DNA of 64,000 nt from Selenomonadaceae bacterium (GCA_030523645.1 JAUNIB010000010.1:25375-89374); one strand, 5' to 3'; positions 32,883 to 41,493 are shown, numbered from the stretch's first letter. Translations and numbers: made by a program. Notes: generated by a model from the sequence alone, not told the origin.

Positions 32883-32891
32883 GGCTATATC

Positions 32892-33446
32892 ATGACAGCG
32901 CAGGAACGAATGGCGAAAATCGAGAAGCTGATATCCTTTTACAAGACTGATAATGTCAACTATGCGGCGGTTGACGAAACGGGACGAAAGCACAGCGTCT
33001 CTGTAGTGGTCTATCGGCTGAATGTGCCGGGAGTGTTCATTCCGGACGGAGCGCAGGCCGGAGGACTGGCAGCGCTCTATCGGGAGGGGCTGGACAGGAT
33101 TCATACCATCCTGTCGCAGCTTGATATGGTACAGCTGGGGGAGATATCATCCGGCTGTGACAATCCGGAGACCTTTACCGTGGTTGACGATACGGCGGAG
33201 GCCGTTCGGGGCGTTCTCTCCGGAGTGATAGAGACGCACCCGCTGGGAGCGCTGTTTGATATTGCCGTGTACGATGACGGCGGTCATGAGGTGCCGCCTC
33301 GGGAATATCCGCCCTGCATTATCTGCGACGGCGACAGCAGCGTATGCAAAAAAGAGCATCGTCACAGCGATGCGGAGATTCTCGACCGCATTGACACGAT
33401 GCTCTTAGTGAATGGATATTACGATGAAGTTGATATTGCCAATTGA
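32892..33446 (+). CDS. CitX-like apo-citrate lyase phosphoribosyl-dephospho-CoA transferase family protein
   Basis: A 184-residue protein. Its C-terminal half matches the CitX pattern: GALFDIAVYDDGG, then PPREYPPCIICDGDSSVCKK, where the cysteine-containing segment CxxC..C is followed by basic residues and HSDAEIL. In citrate lyase systems CitX attaches the prosthetic group to the acyl carrier subunit. No citCDEF genes are in this window, and the neighbour is threonine aldolase, so a citrate lyase role is not supported by context. The ATG at 32892 is weakly preceded by GAGG at the ltaE stop. The assignment rests on motif resemblance only. Confidence 0.6.
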   Translation: MTAQERMAKIEKLISFYKTDNVNYAAVDETGRKHSVSVVVYRLNVPGVFIPDGAQAGGLAALYREGLDRIHTILSQLDMVQLGEISSGCDNPETFTVVDDTAEAVRGVLSGVIETHPLGALFDIAVYDDGGHEVPPREYPPCIICDGDSSVCKKEHRHSDAEILDRIDTMLLVNGYYDEVDIAN

Positions 33447-33458
33447 ACTAACTGACCA

Positions 33459-33637
33459 CCGTGATACTACCTGACGAAAACACGCTCTTGCTCGGTAATC
33501 AACATAATGGTACTAGGCTCTGACTTCGTATGCTTACTCGTCAGTCGCCAAGTACCAATGTTGATTAACGGTTTTCTTACAGGCAGTATCACGGCGGAAT
33601 TACATTAGGGTTGAGACGGTTCCACCGTCTCTTTTTT
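33459..33637 (+). repeat. LHE-N long hairpin element with terminator-like tail
   Basis: Outer stem CCGTGATACTACCTG/CAGGCAGTATCACGG: CTG/CAG is kept while flanks differ from other copies. AATCAACAT/ATGTTGATT, GGTACT/AGTACC and GTA/TAC with a TGCT loop. Tail TACATTAGGG, then GAGACGG/CCGTCTC and TTTTTT. Confidence 0.9.
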
Positions 33638-33806
33638 GCTGTCTGAAGGACAGCTTCCATAATGTAAAAACGAGGCATAACGGTCTGTAAAGAAACCATT
33701 ATGAACGCCGGTGCTTAGCGACCTGCGAATAAGCATATGAAGCAGGAGCTTAGCACCGCTGCGTGAATAAATAAGCGAAAGCGGGTTTCTGTCAGACTGT
33801 TATGCC
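33638..33806 (-). repeat. LHE-O long hairpin element, inverted
   Basis: Outer stem GGCATAACGGTCTG/CAGACTGTTATGCC, near-identical to LHE-D and LHE-K. The apical stem reads ATA/TAT on the minus strand. The tail ACATTATGG and hairpin GCTGTC/GACAGC (33638-33654) abut the LHE-N terminator hairpin. Confidence 0.88.
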
Positions 33807-33861
33807 GTATAGTGTGTTTGATTTTGAATGTTGTAATGACAGTTAGTTTTCAATTAAATGT

Positions 33862-35712
33862 TTAGACCTCCGGTCGGAGTTCATTCCCATATTCCCGCAG
33901 AAATCTCTGCCGATAGCGATGGTAAGCCGGGTCGAGGGGTTTTTCGGTGGGGCAATGGATACACCAGAAGTCTTTGCCCTGTCGGGGGATGACGACGGAG
34001 AGGCCGCGGCGGCGGTATTCCCGGCAGATAGAGCTGTCGTAGAAGTGCCAGCCGTCGAACAGGTCGGCCCGCCAGGGAATGTCATAAATGCTCTTACCCC
34101 TCCGTCCCTCGGGCAATTCCCCCGAAGGGGAGGCTTCACATTTAAGTTTCCCATCGAAAGCTATTCCGAGACTCTTTTCGTTGAGAGATGTCTCGGATTT
34201 TTTTATACCGTTATTGGGGAAGGCTGAGCCTCTGGCGGCAATAAAGAGTCCGTCCACGGCCTCAACGCCTTGTATAAATCTGTCAGGTGCAGGCTCGTGA
34301 TGCTCCGCCAGAGCGATGCTCTCCGGCTCGCAGGCGTGAAGCACCTGCCCCACCATTCGGCGGCCGTCCCACCAGATCCCTGTCTCCGGCAGTCGTCGGC
34401 AGCCGATGACGCCGACGAGGCCGATTTTCTCTGAGTGGGAGAAGATTGCGATGAGATTGCTGACTAGATTTTTGTTCACCACCAGTACATCCTGATGGAG
34501 ATAGACGATGATGTCGGCAGCCCTGGCCATCTGTCGTCCGGTTTCATAGCCCTCTGCCATTGATACAGCGCCGCGGATAGGCAGCAGTTTGGCCGACCAG
34601 CCCCGCGGCATATCAATCGCCTTGAGGTAGCGGCAGCATTCGGCATAGCGGGCTTCATCGTTTACACAGGTGACGAAGGCGATAGTGTGCTGTTTTCCGT
34701 CGGGAATGGGAGCGGGGATTTCAGCGACAGTCTCCGGCTCGAATTCATCGAATTCATCGAAGAAGTCGGGGATGTCGTCCTCGGCAAGTTCATCAAGACT
34801 ATGCCGCAGGGCGGCGAGCTTTTTTTCGGGCAGGAAGGGAGAAAGCTTGGTAAGAAGTCTATCTTTATGCTTGTCAGCGATGACAGAGTGGATGAAAAGA
34901 GCCAGCCGCCGGGTGGGGATGGCACCAATATCTATAGCGAGGTCAGATGCCTCAATGTCGTATTCCCTTCGCCGGAGATAGGCGGTGATGGCCGCGTTTT
35001 CGCCGGGATACTGCTCCCCTGCTTTCAGGGCGGTGACGATTGGTGTATGGGGCCGGCATATCTCCAGCCAGAAGCGATTAGAGTCACCGGTGTTCTCTGC
35101 TATAGAGCCGGTGAGGTTTTCATCCGTTCCTATAGGAAGTACAGTCACATCCTTGAAGAAGGAGGCGTACATCAGGTTTGTTATTTCCCGCTGTCCGTAG
35201 AGATGGCGGTCGAAGAAACGGTGCTGGCCGGACTGTATCTCCTTCAGAAGAGCATGGTAGTTGCCATTCAGCTGAGCGGTGATAAGGACACCGGTGGGTG
35301 TCAGACGGTTTTTCAGCAAGGTCAGCAGCCGGTGGGCGTCGAGGGCGAACTCGGCCAGCCGGGGAATGATGATGAAGTCGTAGCGAAGGAGTTCAGTCGC
35401 GGGAGCAGTCTCATTTCGGCGGCGCAGGGAGAGCTTTTCGGCCGCGGCGAGATTTTCCGTCAGAGTTTCCAGTCGGCGGGCGAAGTCGGCGGCGGTGATG
35501 AAGAACTCTTCGTAGCAGTCACTGTCGTCGAAGATGTCTTCGCCGGCAGGGGAAACTATTTCGTGAAGTTCGGCAGCAAAGTCCAGCGAGGTGAGAACAT
35601 AAACATGGCGGGGCGATTTTCGGTCAGCCCCGCTGAGGATATTCTGTATGCTGTTCAGTATGTCGCTGTCGAGGTCGTAGCTTCGCAGCCAATGCGGCGC
35701 GCCGATAGACAT
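33862..35712 (-). CDS. Glycosyltransferase (StrF-like domain) with an in-frame SPR2 insertion
   Basis: A 616-residue protein. The first 330 residues look like a methyltransferase-like Rossmann region (YDFIIIPRLAEFALDAHRLL..ITAQLNGNYHAL). The C-terminal half has a glycosyltransferase domain of the PF13712 type: FVTCVNDEARYAECCRYL, YLHQDVLVVNKNLVSNL, GLVGVIGCRRLPETGIWWDG, and DLFDGWHFYDSSICREYRRRG near the end. Between FIAARGS and IPWRADLFDGWHFYD, about 45 residues are extra and are encoded by a SPR2-type repeat (34094-34134) plus a hairpin-rich stretch to about 34230. The ATG at 35712 follows AAGGAG. It is the last gene of the TPR-OGT cluster; a role in protein or surface-polysaccharide glycosylation is inferred. 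Confidence 0.8.
   Translation of the reverse strand: MSIGAPHWLRSYDLDSDILNSIQNILSGADRKSPRHVYVLTSLDFAAELHEIVSPAGEDIFDDSDCYEEFFITAADFARRLETLTENLAAAEKLSLRRRNETAPATELLRYDFIIIPRLAEFALDAHRLLTLLKNRLTPTGVLITAQLNGNYHALLKEIQSGQHRFFDRHLYGQREITNLMYASFFKDVTVLPIGTDENLTGSIAENTGDSNRFWLEICRPHTPIVTALKAGEQYPGENAAITAYLRRREYDIEASDLAIDIGAIPTRRLALFIHSVIADKHKDRLLTKLSPFLPEKKLAALRHSLDELAEDDIPDFFDEFDEFEPETVAEIPAPIPDGKQHTIAFVTCVNDEARYAECCRYLKAIDMPRGWSAKLLPIRGAVSMAEGYETGRQMARAADIIVYLHQDVLVVNKNLVSNLIAIFSHSEKIGLVGVIGCRRLPETGIWWDGRRMVGQVLHACEPESIALAEHHEPAPDRFIQGVEAVDGLFIAARGSAFPNNGIKKSETSLNEKSLGIAFDGKLKCEASPSGELPEGRRGKSIYDIPWRADLFDGWHFYDSSICREYRRRGLSVVIPRQGKDFWCIHCPTEKPLDPAYHRYRQRFLREYGNELRPEV
34094..34230 (-). repeat. SPR2-type repeat and hairpin insertion inside the glycosyltransferase gene
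   Basis: SPR2 is read on the minus strand as GCCTCCCCTTCGGGG, then CCCGAGGG, then GGAGGGGTAAGAG, in frame so the TAA is not a stop. The adjacent stretch contains CCGAGAC..GTCTCGG, a possible hairpin. It interrupts FIAARGS..IPWRADLF. Confidence 0.75.
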
Positions 35713-35729
35713 GGTTGCTCCTTATGCTA

Positions 35730-35774
35730 TTACCCCTCAGTCGCTTTCAGCGACAGCTCCCCTAAAGGGGAGCC
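35730..35774 (-). repeat. SPR1 repeat, inverted
   Basis: TTACCCCTCAG, GTCGCT/AGCGAC, GCTCCCCTAAAGGGGAGC. Spaced 21 bases from SPR2 at 35796. Confidence 0.75.
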
Positions 35775-35795
35775 TTTTGGTAGTGCTAAACCCAA

Positions 35796-35842
35796 GCCTC
35801 CCCTCTAGGGGAGGTGGCCTGCGTAGCAGGTCGGAGGGGTAA
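35796..35842 (+). repeat. SPR2 repeat
   Basis: CCTCCCCTCTAGGGGAGG, CCTGCGTAGCAGG, ending GGAGGGGTAA. Between the glycosyltransferase start and the OGT-like stop. Confidence 0.75.
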
Positions 35843-35854
35843 ATTTTTATGCAG

Positions 35855-38092
35855 TCAATTCTTTCGCGAGAAAATTCCCTTCAATCCATCCAGGAAAGAA
35901 GGCTTCTTCTCCGGCTCTTCCTCCACCGGAGTTTCGGGTATTCTATCCCGATGGTCGGCGATGATAGAGGGTACCTTTCCGGCGGCTTCATCCTCCTGCC
36001 GCTCTTGAATGAATGCGTAGGCAGCTTCCAAATCCTTCAGGAAGGCGGCGGTATCTCCCAGAGCCGAGTCACGGACCGTCCGAGGCAATGTCTCCGCCAG
36101 CGTTTTCCTGAGCTGGTGGTCTCCCGCCAGCCGGTCGAAGATATTCAGATAGCTTTCTGCATCGGTAGCGATAAATTCGTCCAGCCACACATGGCGGAGA
36201 ATAGTCCGGCCAATCTCCCGGTCACGGCGGATGGTGCCGATTGGCGGCTTGCCGTCCAAGGTGACTACCGGCAGTCCGGCGGCGAGAGCGTGAGCGGTGA
36301 AAGCAGCCGGGGCGGAGCCGTCATCCAGCAGGATGTCAAAGGCACCTGCTTGCAGAAGCGGCAGGGGGCCGTTGTCACTGAGTATCAGCTCAAGCTGGCT
36401 TTCCGGAAGCCCGGCAGCTATGAGGGGCGCCTTCACGAAGCGAAGGGCATCGTTGTTGTCGGGGAAATCATGGAAAAAGGCCAGCTTCACCGAGGGATGC
36501 CCCAGCAGTATTTCCCGATACAGGGCCAAGGTTTCTCTGGTTACGGTGTGGTAGTCGGTAAGAGCCAGACAGTTCAAATCCGGGTCGGCAATAATGGACT
36601 GATTGGCAGAAATTTTCTCCTGTTCCCTGTCGGGGAAAGAGGGAGCAGGGAGGAACGGCGGGAAATCAGCGGCCCACAGGGTGTGGGGCAGTACCAGCAG
36701 CTTTTCCGGCTCCTTGTCCTGTTCCTTTATATAGGGTACGGTGACTGCCGGCGTCTTCGGGGACGCACCGGCTTCGGTCATTCCCTTCAGATGGTCGATG
36801 CCTTCAAAGAGGCGTGCCTTGAAGCCGCTGCCGATATTTCGGGAAATATTGCCGAGGTTTTCCAGCCCGTCGGATATTCCGTCGGTAATGCCCGCCGAGA
36901 ATTTTTCCAGAGACTTCTTCAGCTGGCGGTGCTCCTCCTGCGAGAGACGGGAGTAAGTTTCCTCGGCCGTCTCCTCAGAGTGCTCCTCATCCAGCTCGAT
37001 GATATCGGTCATGGCGTTCATGTCGCTGAGACTGTAGGCCAGATGTATCTTGTTGCGGGATTCTCCGGCATCGCGGCTGTCGGCGGCGGAGGCGGCCCGG
37101 GAGAGGGTGTCGTAGTATTCCCGGCGGAGCTGCTGCTCGGCGGGCAGCTCATCGTCAGGGATTTCCTCCGGAGCCGGAGGCTCGTATTCCCCGAGGAGCA
37201 TGGTGTCACCCATGATATAGTCCAGACATTTCAGCTCCGGAGAGCGAAGCAGCAGACCGGCCGGGCCGGCCAGTTGGATTTTCGCCGGACGATAGGCGAG
37301 GATAGCCAAAGGCGATGCGCCCAACGGACGGAAACCGGTGAGAGTAACGAGAATATCCGGCCCGTCATCGTGAATCCTGCCGGCAGCCTGCTGCGGACTG
37401 TAGGCGGACAGGTCGATGATGTCGATGGACAGACCGGCAGGGGTGCGATAGCTGCGGAGCAGCCCCGGCTGATGACATGGTGCGTAGCGGTAGAAGGAAG
37501 GTATAATCTTCTTCCGGTCGTGACCGGCGATAACCCTTGTAAAGTCAACGGTGTCAGGGGCGAAGAAGTCCTCGGACAGATAGGCCACCCGCAGAGGACC
37601 GGCCGTATTGCCTTTGTAGCGGCGATAGGGCTGGACTCTTTCGGCCTGATAGCGAAAAACCGCCGAGGCACGGCGGTATTCCCGGGGATTGCGGTCCGGT
37701 GAGGTGACGGCGGCGAGACTTCCGCTGAGGGAAAGCTTGTCCGCCTCGCTGCACAGGGGCAGGCAGGCGGTAAGCTCTCTTTCGGCGGTCTTGTTTTCGC
37801 CGACTCGTGCGGCCAGCAGAGCGGCCATCAGTCTGGCCTCACGGATGGATTCCCTGGTAGTATCGGGATCCGACGAGGCAAGGGAAAGATAGTCTTCAAT
37901 AAGGTCGACGGCCCGGCTGAGGGCGCCTTCGGAGAGGGAAAGACGGGCCGTGATGAATCTGGCCCTGAGGTTTCCCGGATCGAGAACAGACAGGCGGCTC
38001 AAAGCGTCCCAGGCATCAGCGGTGCGGCCCTCCCGGCAGGCGGCTTCGGCCGCCTCCAGAGCCTCCCAGGCGGCGTGTGTCATAAGTGGCAT
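35855..38092 (-). CDS. TPR / O-GlcNAc-transferase-like glycosyltransferase
   Basis: A 745-residue protein. The N-terminal helical region (about 1-130) is TPR-like (DAWDALSRLSVLDPGNLRARF..). A GT41/OGT-like region follows: LRVAYLSEDFFAPDTVDF, DGPDILVTLTGFRPL, LAYRPAKIQLAGPAGLLLRS (normally LDGHT and PAPVQVSWLGYPGTTG). A long acidic linker with coiled segments (about 330-430) separates it from the second Rossmann domain (about 440-690, with LALTDYHTVTRETLALYREILLG). A nucleotide-sugar transferase acting on proteins is inferred. Key catalytic residues diverge from canonical OGT, so the activity is uncertain. The ATG at 38092 follows AAGAGGT. It lies 40 bases downstream of the TPR gene and 142 bases upstream of the glycosyltransferase gene. 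Confidence 0.75.
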   Translation of the reverse strand: MPLMTHAAWEALEAAEAACREGRTADAWDALSRLSVLDPGNLRARFITARLSLSEGALSRAVDLIEDYLSLASSDPDTTRESIREARLMAALLAARVGENKTAERELTACLPLCSEADKLSLSGSLAAVTSPDRNPREYRRASAVFRYQAERVQPYRRYKGNTAGPLRVAYLSEDFFAPDTVDFTRVIAGHDRKKIIPSFYRYAPCHQPGLLRSYRTPAGLSIDIIDLSAYSPQQAAGRIHDDGPDILVTLTGFRPLGASPLAILAYRPAKIQLAGPAGLLLRSPELKCLDYIMGDTMLLGEYEPPAPEEIPDDELPAEQQLRREYYDTLSRAASAADSRDAGESRNKIHLAYSLSDMNAMTDIIELDEEHSEETAEETYSRLSQEEHRQLKKSLEKFSAGITDGISDGLENLGNISRNIGSGFKARLFEGIDHLKGMTEAGASPKTPAVTVPYIKEQDKEPEKLLVLPHTLWAADFPPFLPAPSFPDREQEKISANQSIIADPDLNCLALTDYHTVTRETLALYREILLGHPSVKLAFFHDFPDNNDALRFVKAPLIAAGLPESQLELILSDNGPLPLLQAGAFDILLDDGSAPAAFTAHALAAGLPVVTLDGKPPIGTIRRDREIGRTILRHVWLDEFIATDAESYLNIFDRLAGDHQLRKTLAETLPRTVRDSALGDTAAFLKDLEAAYAFIQERQEDEAAGKVPSIIADHRDRIPETPVEEEPEKKPSFLDGLKGIFSRKN

Positions 38093-38132
38093 CGGATATA
38101 CCTCTTAGGAGTTGAAAGATAAACAGTCATTG

Positions 38133-39422
38133 TTACTGGTGATTTATCAGATAGAGCAGCGTCAAATCGGCAGTCGGCAGCTGAGAGGCCAGCTTCAGAG
38201 CGGCATCCCGGTCGCCCAGGGCGCTCTTGACCATGGCAAGATTCCTGATGGTGGCTTCGTCGCTGTTGTCAATGTCCACAGCGGCGGTGAGGAATGCCTC
38301 AGCCTTGGCGTTGTCGCCGTCCAGATAGTGAGCGCCGGCGAAGAAATTCAGCAGACGGAGCTTAGCCGCCAGAGAAATGCTGCGGCTGATGATGGTATCG
38401 GGAGTTTCCTCGCCTTCAGCGTAGACAGGCTTTGCGTAATTGGGGGCGTCAGCCTGAGGCACTTCCGCCTCGGGAGCTTCGACTGCTGCTTCCTGAGCAG
38501 ACTCTTCTGCCGGGGTTGCCTCCGGCGCTTCCGCCGGAGTCTCTTCTTCGGCGGCTTTGGGTGCATCTGCCTCGGCAGCGGCCTTTGCGGCAGCTTCGGC
38601 GGCAGCCTTAATCTTTTCTTTCATGCGGGCGAGGGTGTCCTTGATGGAGCTGCTGTCGATGGAGTGAACCTGCTCTTTGACCTCCTCCACCTTCTCCTGA
38701 ACGGACTCTTTGACTTCCTCGACCTTTTCCTGTACGGTTTCTTTACCCAGAGTCACGGCGTCGCTGAGGTTTTCCTTAATGACCTTTGTGCTGTCGCTGA
38801 CGGCGTTGGAAATGTTTTTCTTGATGTCGTCAAGGCTCATGACGGTAATTTTCGGCTTTGCCTCCTCCTGCTCCGGGGCGGCTTCCGGCTCGGACTGCTC
38901 CTGAGCGGCAGGCTCCTCCGGTTCCTCGGCGGGTTTGATTTCCATGAACTTGGCCAGAAGAGGATAGTTGTTCAGGAGATTGTCTTCCTCAAGGCGGCAA
39001 TAGGCGAAGAGGGAATCCTCGATGGTGATGCGGTCATCTTCGGTGAGGACACCGCTGTAGTGCTGGAGGATGTACTCAAAGACTTTGAAGGCATCGTCAA
39101 CCCTGTTTTCCATGAGGCAGAGGCGGCCCAGCAGCATCCGGGAGCCGAGGTGCCCCTGGTCGTAGATGAAGGTGTTCTCGACCCACTTGCCGGCCCGGTC
39201 GAAGTCGCCGGTCATGAAGTAGCAGGTGGCCAGCTGGCAGCAGAGGTCTGCATCGATGATTTTGTCGCCGACAAGTTCGGCGATGAGGTCCACGGCGTCG
39301 GCGTACTTGCCGTTGTCAATGAGGGTAGTGACTTCGGCCCGGCGTTCTGCGGCGTTGGCGAGACGCTCGGCGGCCTGCTTCTTTGCCTGCTGGCGCAGGA
39401 TTTTCTTTGCGGTGCTGGACAT
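38133..39422 (-). CDS. TPR protein with amphipathic helical repeat region
   Basis: A 429-residue soluble protein of unknown function. Basic coiled start (MSSTAKKILRQQAKKQAAERL), TPR-like helices at about 35-150, then a low-complexity acidic linker. A coiled repeat contains VQEKVEEVKES and VQEKVEEVKEQ, followed by an Ala/Lys helix and an Ala/Pro/Glu-rich linker. A C-terminal TPR (SISLAAKLRLLNFFAGAHYL..) closes it. It resembles apolipoprotein-like or scaffolding proteins. CAGGAGG precedes the ATG. It heads the cluster with the OGT-like and glycosyltransferase genes, so it may be their scaffold or substrate carrier; this is inference. Confidence 0.7.
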   Translation of the reverse strand: MSSTAKKILRQQAKKQAAERLANAAERRAEVTTLIDNGKYADAVDLIAELVGDKIIDADLCCQLATCYFMTGDFDRAGKWVENTFIYDQGHLGSRMLLGRLCLMENRVDDAFKVFEYILQHYSGVLTEDDRITIEDSLFAYCRLEEDNLLNNYPLLAKFMEIKPAEEPEEPAAQEQSEPEAAPEQEEAKPKITVMSLDDIKKNISNAVSDSTKVIKENLSDAVTLGKETVQEKVEEVKESVQEKVEEVKEQVHSIDSSSIKDTLARMKEKIKAAAEAAAKAAAEADAPKAAEEETPAEAPEATPAEESAQEAAVEAPEAEVPQADAPNYAKPVYAEGEETPDTIISRSISLAAKLRLLNFFAGAHYLDGDNAKAEAFLTAAVDIDNSDEATIRNLAMVKSALGDRDAALKLASQLPTADLTLLYLINHQ

Positions 39423-39492
39423 ATTTATTCCTCCTGTTGCGGTGATATAGACAATATAATTCTTTTAGAGCTTTTCACGCTCCGCATTATAA

Positions 39493-39553
39493 CCGCCGAC
39501 TGATATCGTCGTCGGAGTTACATTAGGGCAGAGACGACTCCGCCGTCTCTTTA
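39493..39553 (+). repeat. LHE tail module remnant
   Basis: CCGCCGAC/GTCGTCGG forms a short stem, then TTACATTAGGG (39518-39528) and hairpin GAGACGACTCCGCCGTCTC with a T-rich end. The LHE core is missing. Confidence 0.7.
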
Positions 39554-39602
39554 TTTCTTCTACTATAATTATCGTTCATTACAGCAAATTTTTCAATAAA
39601 AA

Positions 39603-39629
39603 ATCCCGAACTTTATAAAAGTCCGGGAT
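39603..39629 (-). terminator. Intrinsic terminator of the kinase-like gene
   Basis: ATCCCGAACTT/AAGTCCGGGAT around a TATAA loop, with T run on the minus strand. Confidence 0.8.
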
Positions 39630-39634
39630 GAATT

Positions 39635-40225
39635 TTATTTGCCGAGTATTTCCTTGACCTGCTGGGGATCAGCGGGAACAGTCAGACCGATGATGGCCAT
39701 GAGCTGACGCATGACATCTGCCGGGTCGCCGGTGTTCTTCACCACATGGCGGGCGGTCTTCCACAGGTCGAACTCACTGTTGTTCTCCGCGTACTCCAGA
39801 TGGTACTTGATTTCGTCATTGTTGTGACCGAGCTGGAGCATCCGCTCTACGATTACCACATAGTCGCTCATGAGGTAGATTGTTTCCAATGTACCCTTCA
39901 GAAGCGAAGAGAGCTGCTTTATCTCGGAGGGGGTCAGGATGACGACGCTGGCCCGATGATTGCTGATAGCATCAAGGACATCGCTCTTCTTGATGCCTAC
40001 ATAGTTTCCCTTGTAGGTATCCTTGGCGATAAAGTCGGTCTTGAAGAATTCAAGCTTCTCGATAGTCAGGGAGATGGGAACTTGTCCGGCGGCAGGCTCC
40101 GGCTTGTTGGAAGGTGCCGTCGTATAGTACGGGATGTAGTGCAGCCCCATGGCCTGCAGCTCCCCGGCGAATCGGGATTTACCCGAGGCGTGAGGACCTA
40201 CCAATGCATATATTTTGTTCTCCAC
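39635..40225 (-). CDS. Guanylate kinase-like P-loop protein
   Basis: A 196-residue cytoplasmic nucleoside monophosphate kinase-like protein. The P-loop is GPHASGKSR near the N-terminus (GxxxxGKS). The next segment (HYIPYYTTAP, then KTDFIAKDTYKGNYVGIKKSDV) mirrors the GMP-binding region of guanylate kinases, and ASVVILTPSEIKQL corresponds to the strand before the lid. It is diverged, so the activity is uncertain, and a main guanylate kinase may lie elsewhere. The start is GTG 40225 with AGGAGG 13 bases upstream. It stands apart from neighbours, with a terminator behind it and tRNA-Glu upstream on the same strand. Confidence 0.7.
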   Translation of the reverse strand: MENKIYALVGPHASGKSRFAGELQAMGLHYIPYYTTAPSNKPEPAAGQVPISLTIEKLEFFKTDFIAKDTYKGNYVGIKKSDVLDAISNHRASVVILTPSEIKQLSSLLKGTLETIYLMSDYVVIVERMLQLGHNNDEIKYHLEYAENNSEFDLWKTARHVVKNTGDPADVMRQLMAIIGLTVPADPQQVKEILGK

Positions 40226-40359
40226 GATATGTCCTTACCTCCTCTTGGAGTCCTAATATCTCTAGTCACTTATTATAAATTAATATTAAATGGAAGTCAA
40301 TTTAATATATTTATGACAGACATGACTTTAGTCTTAAAATCTCATATTTCAAATAAAAA

Positions 40360-40386
40360 ACAGCTCCGAGCAATGCTCGAAGCTGT
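40360..40386 (-). terminator. Intrinsic terminator of tRNA-Glu
   Basis: ACAGCTCCGAGC/GCTCGAAGCTGT with a T run on the minus strand (40354-40360). It lies 10 bases past the tRNA. Confidence 0.8.
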
Positions 40387-40396
40387 GGATTTCGAT

Positions 40397-40471
40397 TGGT
40401 GACACCTATGGGATTCGAACCCATGAACCCGGCGTGAGAGGCCGGTGTCTTAACCACTTGACGAAGGTGCC
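40397..40471 (-). tRNA. tRNA-Glu(CTC)
   Basis: The minus strand folds as a cloverleaf: acceptor GGCACCT/AGGTGTC with one G-U pair, D-arm GTCAAGTGGTTAAGAC, anticodon stem CCGGC/GCCGG with loop CTCTCAC (anticodon CTC, reads GAG), T-arm ATGGG-TTCGAAT-CCCAT. A73 and an encoded CCA follow. It is a single tRNA with its own terminator. Confidence 0.95.
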
Positions 40472-40542
40472 GCAGAAAGTATATTACCACATACTTCGGG
40501 ATAATGCAAGAAAAATTTTGAAATTTTTTGAAAATTCACAGA

Positions 40543-41493
40543 TTAATCGGAGTTTTTCGCAGTCCGGAGCTGGGGAATGTACAGCTTGTCGGGTACATGC
40601 TTGCCCCGGGCCAGGTCCACGGTCATCCGGTAGGCATCCTCAGCCAGAGCGCTCTGGTCGATACCCACCACCGCCTGGACAGTCCCCTCATTCAGAGCGT
40701 CGGTGGCCGCAGGCTCGCTGCTTATGCAGTAGGTGAGAGGTGCCGGCCGGCCGCTTTTTATGACAGCTTCTTTGGCGGCCAGAGCCATATCCAGCCGAGG
40801 GGCGGCTATGGCATCGGCCTTGAAGCCGGGGTTCTTCCTGAAGATTGCTTCTACCGCTTCTACGGTGCCGGAGACGGTTCCCTTCTTAGCATTGGCTGTC
40901 ATGACCTTCATATCGGGCCGGAAGAGCAGACAGCTTTCGGAGAAGCCCTGAAGCTGTTGGCGGGCAAAGGCGCTGTCCGAATCGGTAATGAATATAAGGT
41001 TTGCCCGGTGAGGGAGCCTGTGGTGGAGGTAGTCTCCCAGCAGATAACCCTCATCGTAAGGGTTTGTTCCCAGATATGTATAGCTGCCGCCGGTAATATC
41101 CGCATTGATAGCCAGCAGCTTTACCCCGGCTGCACCGGCAGCGATGATAGCCCGGTCATCCCGGGAGAAGTCGTTCCTGTCGATGATGACTACCTGGCAG
41201 TCGTCAGCCAGCAGATTTTCCAGATGATGGGTCTGGACAGAGGCATCGGCCTGTACCGAGCGGTACAGAACCTCCATGGAGGGATCCTTGTCAAACCAGA
41301 GATTCATCAGCTTCTGGAGGGAATTCTCGCTGCTGGTTTCCTCGGAGAAGGACAGGAGACCGATACGGGCCTTCCTCTCCGGCTCAAAGGCAGACAGGAG
41401 AGCGGCGGCTGCTGCTGCGGCAATCAGGACAAAGGCCAGAAGATAGCCGCCGGAGCTTTGCCGGAGGAAGCGCAGGATTCGCAGGGTACTCAC
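40543..41493 (-). CDS. Periplasmic sugar-binding-like (PBP1) protein coupled to GGDEF-EAL
   Basis: A 316-residue exported or membrane-anchored protein with one N-terminal helix (about 14-34) and a type I periplasmic-binding fold: ARIGLLSFSEE, LADDCQVVIIDRND, GAAGVKLLAINADI, NPYDEGYLLGDYL and AVVGIDQSALAEDAYRMTVDL. It resembles D-ribose/galactose binding proteins and chemotaxis sensor partners. The stop codon of the preceding GGDEF-EAL gene (TGA) overlaps the GTG start at 41493 (GTGA), so translation is coupled; a second GTG lies at 41502. No transporter subunits are adjacent. A ligand sensor for the coupled c-di-GMP protein is inferred. Confidence 0.75.
   Translation of the reverse strand: MSTLRILRFLRQSSGGYLLAFVLIAAAAAAALLSAFEPERKARIGLLSFSEETSSENSLQKLMNLWFDKDPSMEVLYRSVQADASVQTHHLENLLADDCQVVIIDRNDFSRDDRAIIAAGAAGVKLLAINADITGGSYTYLGTNPYDEGYLLGDYLHHRLPHRANLIFITDSDSAFARQQLQGFSESCLLFRPDMKVMTANAKKGTVSGTVEAVEAIFRKNPGFKADAIAAPRLDMALAAKEAVIKSGRPAPLTYCISSEPAATDALNEGTVQAVVGIDQSALAEDAYRMTVDLARGKHVPDKLYIPQLRTAKNSD

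Larger units (their letters stand above)
33447..33861. other. Convergent intergenic region with two LHE copies
   Basis: 415 bases holding LHE-N (+) and LHE-O (-), tail to tail, between convergent genes. No coding sequence seen. Confidence 0.8.

Noticed and set aside
35849..37702. 617-residue open frame antisense to the OGT-like gene
   Set aside because: No recognisable domain; the opposite strand has TPR and GT41-like motifs and a Shine-Dalgarno site.
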